Assembly (NCBI RefSeq): GCF_900182935.1
Contig: NZ_FXUE01000002.1
Span: 558,001 to 622,000, forward strand
Source: Fibrobacter sp. UWB10
GTDB lineage: Bacteria; Fibrobacterota; Fibrobacteria; Fibrobacterales; Fibrobacteraceae
Length of the DNA stretch: 64,000 nucleotides
Direction of reading: 5' to 3'
Positions within the stretch are counted from its first letter, which is position 1. The number at the start of each line of letters is the position of its first letter. Below are positions 16,976 to 25,608 of this stretch, piece by piece. The notes beneath the pieces are model-generated. The model was not told the origin of the DNA and did no database searches. It worked only from the letters and a program-made list of their open reading frames with translations. A program made the position numbers and the translations under genes.

Positions 16976-19087
16976 ATGAAAAAAATACTTGGAATGGCTC
17001 TATTGGCTGCAAGCTTTAGCTTTGCCCAGATAGGCATGGAGGGCGGCTCTGACGGTCTCCACCAGATTAATGCCAAGACGCTTGGCCAGTGGAACTTTAC
17101 CATTGGTACAGGTGGCAACATCTCTCTTTCGTCGTGGGGCCTTTCCCGTGGCGGCATGTTTGAGGTGAATGGTCAAACTTACAGCTATAATGACTGGGAC
17201 TATAGCCAGGCCGGTAACTTCTTTGTAGGCATTGGTTTGTTAAACTGGTTAGACGTGGGCGCTATTTTGCCAGTGTACTACGAACATGCTAACTCCAAAG
17301 GACCGGCTGGTACAACGAACCAGTGGGCCACGAGCCGCGGCGACTTGGACCTGTGGTCCAAGATCAGGCTCCCGCTCGATACCAACAATGTGTTCGGCGT
17401 TGCCTTGATGCTTAACATGTATATTCCTACGGGTGAAGAGGCTGCCGGTGTGCGCCCCCGCCATGTGTGGTACTTGAACAGCGATGGTTATACTCACCCC
17501 TTTACTGCTAACGACTGGGTTTTTGCCGCAGGCCTTGCTGGCACGTGGGACTTTACCAAGTGGGGTAAGCCGTTCCGTATTAACTTGTCGGCTAGCTACG
17601 TGTACCCGCTCGACCAGGACTTGACCAATGTGCTTATGTACAGCGCTGGCGTGAACTGGATTCCGAAGGACTGGGTGGATGTGTTTGTGGAATACTCCGG
17701 CGAAGCTCGCTTGCAGACCAAGGGTATCTACAAGTTTGAACCGAGCGAAGACCCGATGCTCATTACTCCGGGTTTCCGTTTCCACCTGCCGTATAACATC
17801 GACTTTGCTATGGGACTTGAAGTGGCCGTGCGTACCTTCAAGAACCTTGGCTTCGATCACGAAGACGAAATGGATGGCTGCGAAGACCGTGTAATCCGTT
17901 ACACGAGCCGCGAGGGTACCGAAGTCACGTACTGCTATGCTCCGACTCCGCTTATTTCGGGTGCCGCACTCCTCACTTGGCGCTTTGGCGCTGACCTGTG
18001 GCGCGATTCCGATGACGATGGCGTGAACAACAACAAGGACAAGTGCCCGCATACCAAGAAGGGTATTAAGGTTGACTCCGAAGGTTGCCCGCTTGATACC
18101 GATAAGGACGGCGTGGTTGATTCTTATGACAAGTGCCCGAACACTCCGGCTGGCGTGTCTGTGAATACCGATGGTTGCGCCGACAAGGATTCCGTGATTT
18201 TGACCGATGAAAACTCGATGGTGGATTCTGCTGCCTTGAACGCCGCCGAACGCGCTCGCTTGGATTCTCTGAACCGTCTCGATAGCGACAAGGACGGCAT
18301 TCCGGATGTAAGCGACAAGTGCCCGAACACTCCGGAAGGCATTGTGGTGGACTACTTGGGTTGCATGCTCGACTTTGACAGAGATGGCGTTCCTGACAAT
18401 GCGGACAAGTGCCCGAACACTCCGAACGGCGTGAGCGTTGATAGCACCGGTTGCCCGATGGACTTTGACAAAGACGGCGTACCTGACAATCTGGACAAGT
18501 GCCCGAACACCAAGGAAGGCCTTGCAGTAGACAGCACTGGTTGCCCGTCTGATACCGATAACGATGGCATCTTTGACGGCCAGGACAAGTGCCCGGGTAC
18601 CGCAGCTGGCTTGCCGGTTGACTCTGTGGGCTGCGTGCTCGACGGTGACAAAGACGGCGTTGCCGACAACCAGGACAAGTGCCCGAACACCTTGGAAGGC
18701 ATTGCTGTTAAGGAAGATGGCTGCCCGGTGAATAAGAAGGAAAACCTGGATGAACTCAAGAAGGGCATTCAGTTCCAGACCGGTTCGACCAAGCTCACCA
18801 AGAAGAGCTACACAACTTTGAACGACATTGCCTCGCTCATGCGCAAGGTCAAGTCTGCTAACCTTGAAGTGCAGGGTCACACCGATAACACCGGTTCTGA
18901 AGCCACGAACCAGAAGCTTTCTGAAAAGCGTGCTCAGGCTGTGGTGGACTTCTTGAAGAAGAAGGGAATCGAAGCTGACCGCCTGCGTGCTATCGGTTAC
19001 GGCTCTGAAATGTCGATTGCCGACAACAACACCAAGGAAGGCCGCGAACAGAACCGCCGTGTGGAACTGGTTCCGTTTGAAAAGTAA
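16976..19087 (+). CDS. OmpA-family outer membrane protein with seven thrombospondin type-3 repeats
   Basis: 703 aa. A signal peptide ending in FSFA (about residues 1-17) is followed by a beta-rich, Trp/Tyr-rich region (about 20-340) likely to form an outer-membrane barrel. Then come seven calcium-binding TSP3 repeats of the form D-x-D-x-DG-x-x-D-x-x-DKCP (about 342-585), with a charged insertion of about 40 residues between repeats 2 and 3. The last 110 residues are an OmpA domain with the peptidoglycan-binding VQGHTDNTGS and NRRVEL motifs. It should anchor the outer membrane to peptidoglycan. It has its own promoter and a strong terminator, so it is probably expressed alone and highly. Confidence 0.92.
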   Translation: MKKILGMALLAASFSFAQIGMEGGSDGLHQINAKTLGQWNFTIGTGGNISLSSWGLSRGGMFEVNGQTYSYNDWDYSQAGNFFVGIGLLNWLDVGAILPVYYEHANSKGPAGTTNQWATSRGDLDLWSKIRLPLDTNNVFGVALMLNMYIPTGEEAAGVRPRHVWYLNSDGYTHPFTANDWVFAAGLAGTWDFTKWGKPFRINLSASYVYPLDQDLTNVLMYSAGVNWIPKDWVDVFVEYSGEARLQTKGIYKFEPSEDPMLITPGFRFHLPYNIDFAMGLEVAVRTFKNLGFDHEDEMDGCEDRVIRYTSREGTEVTYCYAPTPLISGAALLTWRFGADLWRDSDDDGVNNNKDKCPHTKKGIKVDSEGCPLDTDKDGVVDSYDKCPNTPAGVSVNTDGCADKDSVILTDENSMVDSAALNAAERARLDSLNRLDSDKDGIPDVSDKCPNTPEGIVVDYLGCMLDFDRDGVPDNADKCPNTPNGVSVDSTGCPMDFDKDGVPDNLDKCPNTKEGLAVDSTGCPSDTDNDGIFDGQDKCPGTAAGLPVDSVGCVLDGDKDGVADNQDKCPNTLEGIAVKEDGCPVNKKENLDELKKGIQFQTGSTKLTKKSYTTLNDIASLMRKVKSANLEVQGHTDNTGSEATNQKLSEKRAQAVVDFLKKKGIEADRLRAIGYGSEMSIADNNTKEGREQNRRVELVPFEK

Positions 19088-19105
19088 TTCTTGCTACTGA
19101 CAACG

Positions 19106-19131
19106 GGTCGGCTCCGCCGACCCTTTTTTTA
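19106..19131 (+). terminator. Intrinsic terminator after OmpA-family gene
   Basis: GGGTCGGC-TCC-GCCGACCC forms a perfect 8-bp stem with a 3-base loop, followed directly by seven T. Confidence 0.9.
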
Positions 19132-19140
19132 CGCCCTATT

Positions 19141-19179
19141 GTCTTCCCCGGCTTGACCGGGGACCTCCTCTCGGATCCT
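19141..19179. repeat. REP-like hairpin element
   Basis: Contains TCCCCGG-CTTGA-CCGGGGA (19145-19163), a 7-bp perfect stem, followed by 'CTCCTCTCGGATCCTGA'. This kind of short GC-rich palindrome is common as an interspersed repeat in bacterial genomes. It lies in the short gap before the Wzi-like gene and leaves it without a good Shine-Dalgarno. Confidence 0.5.
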
Positions 19180-19183
19180 GAAT

Positions 19184-20671
19184 ATGAAGCACTTGATTAT
19201 TTGCATACTGATTCTCGCAGTTCTCTGTCCTGCTCAGTCCACGTTCTCTTCTGAGCGCAACCGCAATTTGCGTACGCTTGACTACTTGCCCATGCTCATG
19301 GACTACCACCGCCATACGGTGGGCGAGGCTCGCCAATTCTTTACCTACCCGCGCCGTAATTACAACTTTGTACGTGATTTTGCGAACAAAGAAAGTAACG
19401 CGATGGTGTACTATGCCGATTCCATTGGCTCAGGTAAAGACGCTCACCGCTTTGCGATTGCTGCGTCACCTATGGTAGGGCTCGATTACCGTGGTGGGGA
19501 AGCGTTAGGCGATACCATTTGGCCGGGCATCGATGGCGGATTGTATTTGCGTGGCTATGCGGATTCGCTGGACTTTGATTTAGACGCCCGCATTTATGCC
19601 GAACAGCATGCGGCCAAAAAGCCCAAGAGCTTTGACGGCGAGGTGTTCGATGTTCAGACCGAAGATGGTAATGCCGGTGCTGACTACGTGAGCTACGCCC
19701 GTTACCGTGCGCACTTGGGGCTGAACTACGCCTGGGCGCGAATCTCGCTTGCCCGTGATGTTTTGCACTGGGGGCCGGGCTATTATAATAATCTCACGTT
19801 CAACCAGTTTGCGTTGCCCTACAACATGCTCAACCTGGACTTTACGTTTGGCCCGCTCCGCGTGTTTAGCGTGTATGCCGACTTGCGCGTGAACAGTTGG
19901 AGCTATAGCATGGACAACTTGAACGACCGCAATCTGTATGCGCACCGTTACGAACTTGCCTTGGGTAACTTGACTGTGGGCATGAGCGAATTGCAGGTGC
20001 TGTACAACGAAAACAAGCCCTGGCTTTTTGTGCCGTTGGTGCCGCTCTTTATTGAAAAAGGCAATTATTCTGAACACGTAAACAACGGTGCGCTTGCTTT
20101 TGACTTGAATTACCGCCTGTTTAATGCGGTGCGTGTTTACGGCGAATTCTTCTTGGACGATATGGAATCGCCGATGGCCGTGTACGAAAACAAGTACAGC
20201 AACAACCGCTGGGCGGGCATGCTTGGCCTGCAGGCCGGTTACGACTTTGATGTGAACGGTCATGCGCTGCAGGTTGGGACGATTGCCGAGATTGCCCGTG
20301 TTGAACCTTATACCTACTGCCATTACGACACCGCTCAAGCGCAAATGGCTCATTTAGGCCAACCGCTCGGGAACCCCAATGGTCCGAACAGTTTGGCCAT
20401 TGATTGGACTTTGTATGGCCAACTCCAGTTGGCGGGGCTATCCAGCGTGTTTGTAGGACTCCACAACAAGTGGCTCTGGAAGGGGACCGATGCCGGTAGC
20501 GATGTAGAAGACCCCTACAAGACCATTCGCAAACGCTTTACGCATGACGCTCCGCTCCATTACTCCCTGACACCCGCCGTCAGTTACCGCGGCAACCACG
20601 TAGCTTTCTTCGGGGAATACGGATTCTTTGACGACCGCTACGTCAACCTCCGCGTCATGTTCATGTTGTAA
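19184..20671 (+). CDS. Wzi-like capsule-assembly outer membrane beta-barrel protein (paralogue 1)
   Basis: 495 aa. A signal peptide ends around LCPAQS. The body is dominated by alternating polar/aromatic strands of an outer membrane barrel. The diagnostic stretch 'SLARDVLHWGPGYYNNL' (about 187-203) and the following LPYNML match the Wzi capsule-assembly family, in which the barrel helps attach surface polysaccharide to the outer membrane. It is clearly paralogous to the gene at 57157, sharing LDYRGGEAL, TIWPGIDGG, HWGPGYYNNL and FLDDMESP. Set between the Wzz/OmpA genes and a sugar dehydratase, it fits a surface-glycan role. Confidence 0.78.
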   Translation: MKHLIICILILAVLCPAQSTFSSERNRNLRTLDYLPMLMDYHRHTVGEARQFFTYPRRNYNFVRDFANKESNAMVYYADSIGSGKDAHRFAIAASPMVGLDYRGGEALGDTIWPGIDGGLYLRGYADSLDFDLDARIYAEQHAAKKPKSFDGEVFDVQTEDGNAGADYVSYARYRAHLGLNYAWARISLARDVLHWGPGYYNNLTFNQFALPYNMLNLDFTFGPLRVFSVYADLRVNSWSYSMDNLNDRNLYAHRYELALGNLTVGMSELQVLYNENKPWLFVPLVPLFIEKGNYSEHVNNGALAFDLNYRLFNAVRVYGEFFLDDMESPMAVYENKYSNNRWAGMLGLQAGYDFDVNGHALQVGTIAEIARVEPYTYCHYDTAQAQMAHLGQPLGNPNGPNSLAIDWTLYGQLQLAGLSSVFVGLHNKWLWKGTDAGSDVEDPYKTIRKRFTHDAPLHYSLTPAVSYRGNHVAFFGEYGFFDDRYVNLRVMFML

Positions 20672-20682
20672 ACTTTTTTTAC

Positions 20683-20690
20683 TATATTTG
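20683..20690 (+). promoter_or_regulatory. -7 element TATATTTG upstream of nucleotide-sugar dehydratase
   Basis: Exact TATATTTG starting 12 bases after the Wzi-like stop codon and 30 bases before the ATG at 20721; AGGGG at 20706-20710 could serve as ribosome-binding site. Confidence 0.55.
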
Positions 20691-20720
20691 TCACAAGTTA
20701 ATCTATAGGGGCAAAATTCC

Positions 20721-22664
20721 ATGTCAAAATATTCGCAGCTCTTTACGAATTTTAGACTTCGCAAGAGGCTTTTGGCACTAGTCGATGCGTTTATCGTCTT
20801 AGTGGCCGGTTTGTTGGTGAATTTGCCGCTGCCTATTTTTTCGGACCGCATTGGTCGCGCTCAGCTGTTTTCTTTTTTGCTCCTTTGCGCGTTCTGCTGT
20901 TTTGCTTGCCAGCTTTTGTTCGGTGCATACAATAAATTGTGGCGCTACTTTAACTTGCGCGACTACCTGAGTTGCGTCAAGGGAATTGTGGGCGGTTTTG
21001 TTGTAGCTGTTGTTCTGTTTTATCTGATTTCTGGTACAGGGTTCCCGATTTTTTCTGTGCTCACCTGCGTGATTGCAACGGTGGGTGTGTGCTTGTTCCG
21101 TTACATGTTCAAGGGAACGTTTATTTCGCTGGTGAATGCGGGCCTACAAGAGGGCAAAAAACGCCGTACCATGATTATTGGTGCGGGCGAGGCCACGCGC
21201 GTGCTGCTCGATGAAATCAAGCGTTTGCAATCGCCCAAAGAAAACGATGCTGTGGGCGCTGTTGATACGGTTAATATGTACCCGGTGTGCTTGATTGACG
21301 ATGACCGCTACAAGATTGGAAAGTTTTTTAACGATGTGCTGGTGGCCGGCGGTACAAGTGATATCGAAAAGATTGCGCGCTTGGAACGCATTGAACAGAT
21401 TATTTTTGCAATTCCGAGTTGCCCGCCTAAAGACCGCGCGGTGATTCTCGATTTGTGCGGCAAGACGGGGCTCCCGGTCAAGATTCTGCCGTTCGTGGGC
21501 TGCTTGCAAGATGTCTCGGAGTCCGAAAAGTCCAACTATATTTCGCAGATTCGCGATATCAAGGTGGAAGACCTTTTGGGCCGTGAGCCGATTAAGTTTG
21601 ACAATTCCGAGATACGCGGATTTATCGAGAACAAGGTTTGCATGGTCACCGGCGGCGGAGGCAGTATCGGTAGCGAACTCGTGCGCCAGATTGCCAAGTA
21701 CAATCCGGCCCAGGTGATTATCGTGGACATTTACGAAAACAATGCCTACGATATTCAGCAAGAACTGGTCATGGAATACGGCAAGAGCCTGAACCTGGTC
21801 ACGATTATTGCGAGCGTGCGTGACTACTTCCGCATGAATCAGATTTTCAAGAAGTACAAACCGCAGGTGGTGTTCCACGCGGCGGCTCACAAGCATGTGC
21901 CGCTCATGGAAAATAACCCGATGGAAGCCATTAAGAACAATGTGGTGGGTACGTTCAATATGGCGACGCTTTCGCTGATCAACAACGTCAAGAAGTTCGT
22001 GATGATCAGTACCGATAAGGCGGTGAACCCCACGAACGTGATGGGGGCCAGCAAGCGCTGCTGCGAAATGATTGTGCAGTTCTTTGCGCAGCAAAAGGAT
22101 TGCCGCACCGAATTTGTGACTACCCGCTTTGGCAACGTGCTTGGCTCTAACGGATCCGTGATTCCGCTGTTTAAGCGCCAGATTGAGCAGGGCAAGCCCG
22201 TGACCGTGACGCATCCGGACATTATCCGCTACTTTATGACGATTCCGGAAGCGGTGAACCTGGTGCTCGAAGCCGCAAGCTTTGCGCACGGTGGTGAAAT
22301 CTTTGTGCTCGACATGGGGCAGCCAGTAAAGATTGTGACTTTGGCCGAGAACTTGATTCGTATGTATGGCAAGGTGCCGTATAAGGATGTTGAAATCAAG
22401 TTTACGGGGCTGCGCCCGGGCGAAAAACTGCTCGAAGAACTCTTGATGGGCGAGGAAGGCCTGCAAAAGACCAAGAACAAGCTCATTTACATCGGCAAGC
22501 AGATTCCCATTGACCTGGATTCCTTCGTCGACCAGCTGTGGGATTTGAAAAACGCCGCGAGTGCAAACGACGACCAGAAGGCCATTCAGGCCCTCCACAA
22601 AATCGTCCCGACCTTCACGACTCCTGAAGAATTTAACAAAACCGTCATGATGCCCAAGGTATAG
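20721..22664 (+). CDS. Membrane-bound nucleotide-sugar 4,6-dehydratase (PglF/WbpM/CapD type)
   Basis: 647 aa. Four hydrophobic helices occupy about residues 15-120, followed by a first Rossmann region with MIIGAGEATR (about 151-160) and the catalytic Rossmann domain with VTGGGGSIGSELVRQ (about 309-323). The active-site segment reads STDKAVNPTNVMGASKR: Met replaces the usual SDR Tyr in the Tyr-x-x-x-Lys motif, as in the large membrane dehydratases WbpM and PglF. It should convert UDP-GlcNAc to a 4-keto-6-deoxy sugar, a precursor of bacillosamine- or QuiNAc-type sugars used by the polysaccharide locus. Own promoter; no terminator identified. Confidence 0.9.
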   Translation: MSKYSQLFTNFRLRKRLLALVDAFIVLVAGLLVNLPLPIFSDRIGRAQLFSFLLLCAFCCFACQLLFGAYNKLWRYFNLRDYLSCVKGIVGGFVVAVVLFYLISGTGFPIFSVLTCVIATVGVCLFRYMFKGTFISLVNAGLQEGKKRRTMIIGAGEATRVLLDEIKRLQSPKENDAVGAVDTVNMYPVCLIDDDRYKIGKFFNDVLVAGGTSDIEKIARLERIEQIIFAIPSCPPKDRAVILDLCGKTGLPVKILPFVGCLQDVSESEKSNYISQIRDIKVEDLLGREPIKFDNSEIRGFIENKVCMVTGGGGSIGSELVRQIAKYNPAQVIIVDIYENNAYDIQQELVMEYGKSLNLVTIIASVRDYFRMNQIFKKYKPQVVFHAAAHKHVPLMENNPMEAIKNNVVGTFNMATLSLINNVKKFVMISTDKAVNPTNVMGASKRCCEMIVQFFAQQKDCRTEFVTTRFGNVLGSNGSVIPLFKRQIEQGKPVTVTHPDIIRYFMTIPEAVNLVLEAASFAHGGEIFVLDMGQPVKIVTLAENLIRMYGKVPYKDVEIKFTGLRPGEKLLEELLMGEEGLQKTKNKLIYIGKQIPIDLDSFVDQLWDLKNAASANDDQKAIQALHKIVPTFTTPEEFNKTVMMPKV

Positions 22665-22758
22665 TGAGCGGTCTGCCCGCGCCCTGTTGCCGCGACCCAA
22701 CCTCCGCCTCCCACCACCCACCCTAATCGCTGGGGTGCATAAGGGGGTAGACCTGTGT

Positions 22759-23370
22759 TCAGATTCGTTGCACCATCTGAACTAAATTATTTCTCACATT
22801 GTATTCTACAAAACCATTCTTTTGGTAGAAATCAACTAGTTTTGCGTCATTTTCTCTTTTTTCACATTCCAAAAACACCATCCCGCCGCCTACAACATCC
22901 TGGCATTCTTTAATTTTGGCCATACAAACATCTAGCAGGTTTTCTCCACTTATGGGATGTTGTATTTCGTTGGAATAATTCTTCCCAAGCTGAGCTATAA
23001 GATATGAAGACGCTACGTAGACATCACGATCCTTATCATAAGAGGCAAATTTCGCCCACTTACGCTTTGTACTCTTAGAAATGTCTACAAACTTTGCCGG
23101 TATTGAAATAGGCTTAATAGTCAATGAAAAGTATCCTAATAATTCCTGATTGATGGAAGACAGAACTAAATGAGTCATAGACAACTTCTGTCTAGAAAAG
23201 TTTTCTGCTTTCTTTTTCAGAAATGTTTCAACATCATCATTCTTTTGTGCAGGATTCGTTCCCAAAGCCGGTTTATACGTACTAGAGAAATTTTTAATTG
23301 CACCCTTTACAAAAGAACTTGCTTCGGATTCGAGCAAGTCTACAATTCGGTAGCTGGAAAAAACACGCAT
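22759..23370 (-). CDS. GNAT-family acetyltransferase, likely toxin of a toxin-antitoxin pair
   Basis: 203 aa. The central region has the GNAT pattern: MTHLVLSSINQELLGYFSLTI strand segments (about 65-85), an AQLGKNY substrate loop (about 125-131), and FLECEKRENDAKLVDFYQKNGF (about 173-194), the acetyl-CoA domain ending in the family's FYxKxGF motif. Size and layout match GNAT toxins that acetylate aminoacyl-tRNA, though a metabolic acetyltransferase cannot be excluded. Its ATG overlaps the TAA of a 55-codon upstream gene by one base, a typical TA arrangement. It is surrounded by non-coding sequence on both sides. Confidence 0.75.
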   Translation of the reverse strand: MRVFSSYRIVDLLESEASSFVKGAIKNFSSTYKPALGTNPAQKNDDVETFLKKKAENFSRQKLSMTHLVLSSINQELLGYFSLTIKPISIPAKFVDISKSTKRKWAKFASYDKDRDVYVASSYLIAQLGKNYSNEIQHPISGENLLDVCMAKIKECQDVVGGGMVFLECEKRENDAKLVDFYQKNGFVEYNVRNNLVQMVQRI

Positions 23371-23537
23371 TATTTAGCAAACAATTTTTTGATTCTTCTC
23401 ATTTCAGATGCTTTTTTCTTGGAATCCAGAGAAACCCACTTGGACTTTTTGCCGGACTTAACCAAAGCATCTAGCAAGGAATCAGCCATTTTCTGACTCC
23501 TTATCGAAAAATCTTTTGAAATGCTAGCTGTTGACAT
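23370..23537 (-). CDS. Small basic protein, putative antitoxin of the GNAT pair
   Basis: 55 aa read from the ATG at 23537, with an AGAGG Shine-Dalgarno 6-7 bases upstream; too short to be listed by a usual ORF cut-off. The sequence starts MSTASISKDFSIRSQKMADS and continues to a Lys/Arg-rich tail with KKASEMRRIKKLFAK. The opening pattern (a short strand, then 'KDFSI' and a helix) is like small proteins encoded just before GNAT toxins in other bacteria. Stop and toxin start overlap by one base. It should bind and neutralise the toxin and may repress the promoter in the repeat module 60 bases upstream. Confidence 0.65.
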   Translation of the reverse strand: MSTASISKDFSIRSQKMADSLLDALVKSGKKSKWVSLDSKKKASEMRRIKKLFAK

Positions 23538-23597
23538 ATTATACCTCTTTTAAATATAATAAAATCCTTAAGAAAACGCAAACTACGCTTTTCGAAA

Positions 23598-23660
23598 CAC
23601 AAATCTAGACACTAAAAAAGAAAATCGTGCAATCACCTGATTGCACGGTTTGTAAAAAAA
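23598..23660 (-). repeat. 63-bp palindrome/promoter module, copy 2 (inverted)
   Basis: On the minus strand this repeats the 14319-14380 module: ACAAACC, a perfect 10-bp inverted repeat CGTGCAATCA-GG-TGATTGCACG, a T-rich stretch, then TAGTGTCTAGATTTG. Here the palindrome plus T-run could act as terminator for the acyltransferase gene ending at 23692, with the TAGATTTG element then starting transcription of the toxin-antitoxin pair. Confidence 0.75.
23600..23607 (-). promoter_or_regulatory. -7 element TAGATTTG upstream of toxin-antitoxin pair
   Basis: Inside repeat copy 2; points to the antitoxin ATG 62 bases away on the minus strand. Confidence 0.45.
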
Positions 23661-23691
23661 TAATGCGTGTTTTATTTGTTCTGCGAGTGTG

Positions 23692-25542
23692 CTAGAATTG
23701 GAAGTAGATGAATGGGCAGCTGTCAGCGCTCATGAACTGGTAAATCACGAAGATGATGAACGCCGTGGTTACGACCATGAGGGGAATCGGCTGCGAGGCG
23801 AACATGATGCGGTAGCGGCTCTTGATCTTCTTGGGAATCCAGTGGATGAGCATGCCCGCGATGAACACGAGGATGATGTTGATGTGCTCCCAGGCGATGG
23901 TGCTGAGCGTGCCCCATTTCCAGGCGCAGCCCATTTGCTGGACCATGTTCTTGGCGGTGTTCCAGGCGACTTCGTTGGCTTCGGCCGGGTCCAGGTTCGA
24001 GCCCGCGCGGAAGAAGAGTCGCGTGAAGGTGATGAACACGAAGGTGAGCGACACGTTCCAGGCCACATACAGCCAGTGGTAGGTTTTGTCGCTGAACAGG
24101 CGGTATACCCACACAATGTACAGACCGGTGAATAGCACGCCGAAGTAGGCTGCCGTAATCGCGAAGATGGCGGTGTGCGACTGTTTGAAGATGATGGCGC
24201 TCAGGGCGAACAGCACGAAGGCGGTAATAGTGCGGAACTTGAGGCTGCGCTTGCACCAGATTTTGTTGAACACCTGGCCAAAGCCGTTCAGACCGCCCCA
24301 AATAATGAAGTTCCAGCTGGCACCATGCCACCAACCGCCCACAATCTGGGTAGCCATGGCGTTCATGTTGGTGGTAATGAACTTGCGCGATTCGGGCCTA
24401 AAGTAGGCAACAACGGAAATGTAGGCGAACAGGAGCCCGAGCATGACGCCCACGAGTACGCTGCCCGAAAGCATAATGGCCACAAGGCTCAGAAATGCCA
24501 TCCAGAAATACGTGCCCACGGTGGCGTTGCGGTTACCGCCCAGCGGAATGTAGAGGTAGTCGCGCCACCAGCTCGAAAGGCTGATGTGCCAACGACGCCA
24601 AAATTCGGTGGGGCTGAGCGCCTTGTAAGGGCTGTTGAAGTTCTGCGGCAGGCGGAATCCCATGAGGAGGGCGACGCCAATGGCGATGTCGGTATAGCCG
24701 GAGAAGTCGGCGTAAACCTGCAGTGAGTAGGCGAACAATGCAATCAGGTTTTCGAGGCCGGTAAACAGCAGGGGAGTGTCAAAGACGCGGTCCACAAAGT
24801 TGGTGGCCAGGTAGTCGCTCAGGATGATCTTTTTGGCGAGACCGTTCAGAATCCAGAACACGGCGATGCCAAAGGTGCGGCGCGGCAAGAAGTATTTGCG
24901 ATACAGTTGCGGCACGAATTTGTCGGCGCGCACAATTGGGCCTGCCACCAGCTGCGGGAAGAATGTGAGATAAAAACCGAAATTCAGGATGTTGTCGACG
25001 GCCTTGATTTTACCGCGGTAAATGTCGATGCAGTAGCTCATGGCCTGGAACGTAAAGAACGAGATGCCCACCGGCAGAATAATGGTGTCTACCAGCGAAT
25101 GCGTGCCGAACATCTTGTTGCTTGCGGCGGCGAAGAAGTTGTATACGTGCAGTTCGATGCCGGTAAAGTCGTAGAGAGCGTCCAAGAAGAAGTAGGAATA
25201 TTTATAGTAGCACAGAACGAGCAAGTCGATGATGACCACGATGATCATCCAGAGTTTCTTTTTCCACTGCTCCTCGGCGCGTTCAATCCATTTGCCAATA
25301 AAGAAGTTCGCGACCACGCAGAAAATAAGGATGCAAACGTAGCTACCGCTCGTTTTGTAGTAGAAGAACATGCTTGTCGCAAACAAGAAGGCGTTGCGCA
25401 GCAGAATGCGGTTCTTAATCAGGGTGAGCGCCGCGAACACGCAGGCGAAAAATCCCCAGAAATAGAACTGCGTAAACAGCAGCGGACTGTTCGGGTCAAA
25501 CGAAAAAGTTCGAGATAAATATGGAATTAAATAGTCAAGCAT
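23692..25542 (-). CDS. MBOAT-family membrane O-acyltransferase (AlgI/DltB-like)
   Basis: 616 aa from the ATG at 25542; a longer frame starting with GTG at 25584 runs through a repeat element and is rejected. At least ten hydrophobic segments. It has the AlgI-type features 'GYTDIAIGVALLMGF', 'PTEFWRRWHISLSSWWRDY' and the MBOAT active-site His in GGWWHGASWNF. It should pass acyl (usually acetyl) groups across the inner membrane for O-acylation of a periplasmic or surface glycan. It is the last gene of a likely operon with two SGNH hydrolases and hisS, which would supply the periplasmic transfer step. Confidence 0.9.
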   Translation of the reverse strand: MLDYLIPYLSRTFSFDPNSPLLFTQFYFWGFFACVFAALTLIKNRILLRNAFLFATSMFFYYKTSGSYVCILIFCVVANFFIGKWIERAEEQWKKKLWMIIVVIIDLLVLCYYKYSYFFLDALYDFTGIELHVYNFFAAASNKMFGTHSLVDTIILPVGISFFTFQAMSYCIDIYRGKIKAVDNILNFGFYLTFFPQLVAGPIVRADKFVPQLYRKYFLPRRTFGIAVFWILNGLAKKIILSDYLATNFVDRVFDTPLLFTGLENLIALFAYSLQVYADFSGYTDIAIGVALLMGFRLPQNFNSPYKALSPTEFWRRWHISLSSWWRDYLYIPLGGNRNATVGTYFWMAFLSLVAIMLSGSVLVGVMLGLLFAYISVVAYFRPESRKFITTNMNAMATQIVGGWWHGASWNFIIWGGLNGFGQVFNKIWCKRSLKFRTITAFVLFALSAIIFKQSHTAIFAITAAYFGVLFTGLYIVWVYRLFSDKTYHWLYVAWNVSLTFVFITFTRLFFRAGSNLDPAEANEVAWNTAKNMVQQMGCAWKWGTLSTIAWEHINIILVFIAGMLIHWIPKKIKSRYRIMFASQPIPLMVVTTAFIIFVIYQFMSADSCPFIYFQF

Positions 25543-25552
25543 ATTGATTTTA

Positions 25553-25596
25553 GATCCTTCGACTTCGAACCTTCGGTTCCTCACTCAGGATGACAC
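25553..25596. repeat. REP-like element between SGNH hydrolase and MBOAT genes
   Basis: GATCCTTCGACTTCG ... CTCACTCAGGATGACAC forms an imperfect inverted repeat (ATCCT/AGGAT ends) and resembles the stretch at 13511-13539. It fills the 66-base gap inside an otherwise tight operon. Confidence 0.5.
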
Positions 25597-25608
25597 TGGT
25601 GCAAATCC

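Noticed and set aside
25543-25584. GTG start for the MBOAT gene
   Set aside because: The extra 14 codons are read from a REP-like repeat; the ATG at 25542 starts with a plausible hydrophobic N-terminus.
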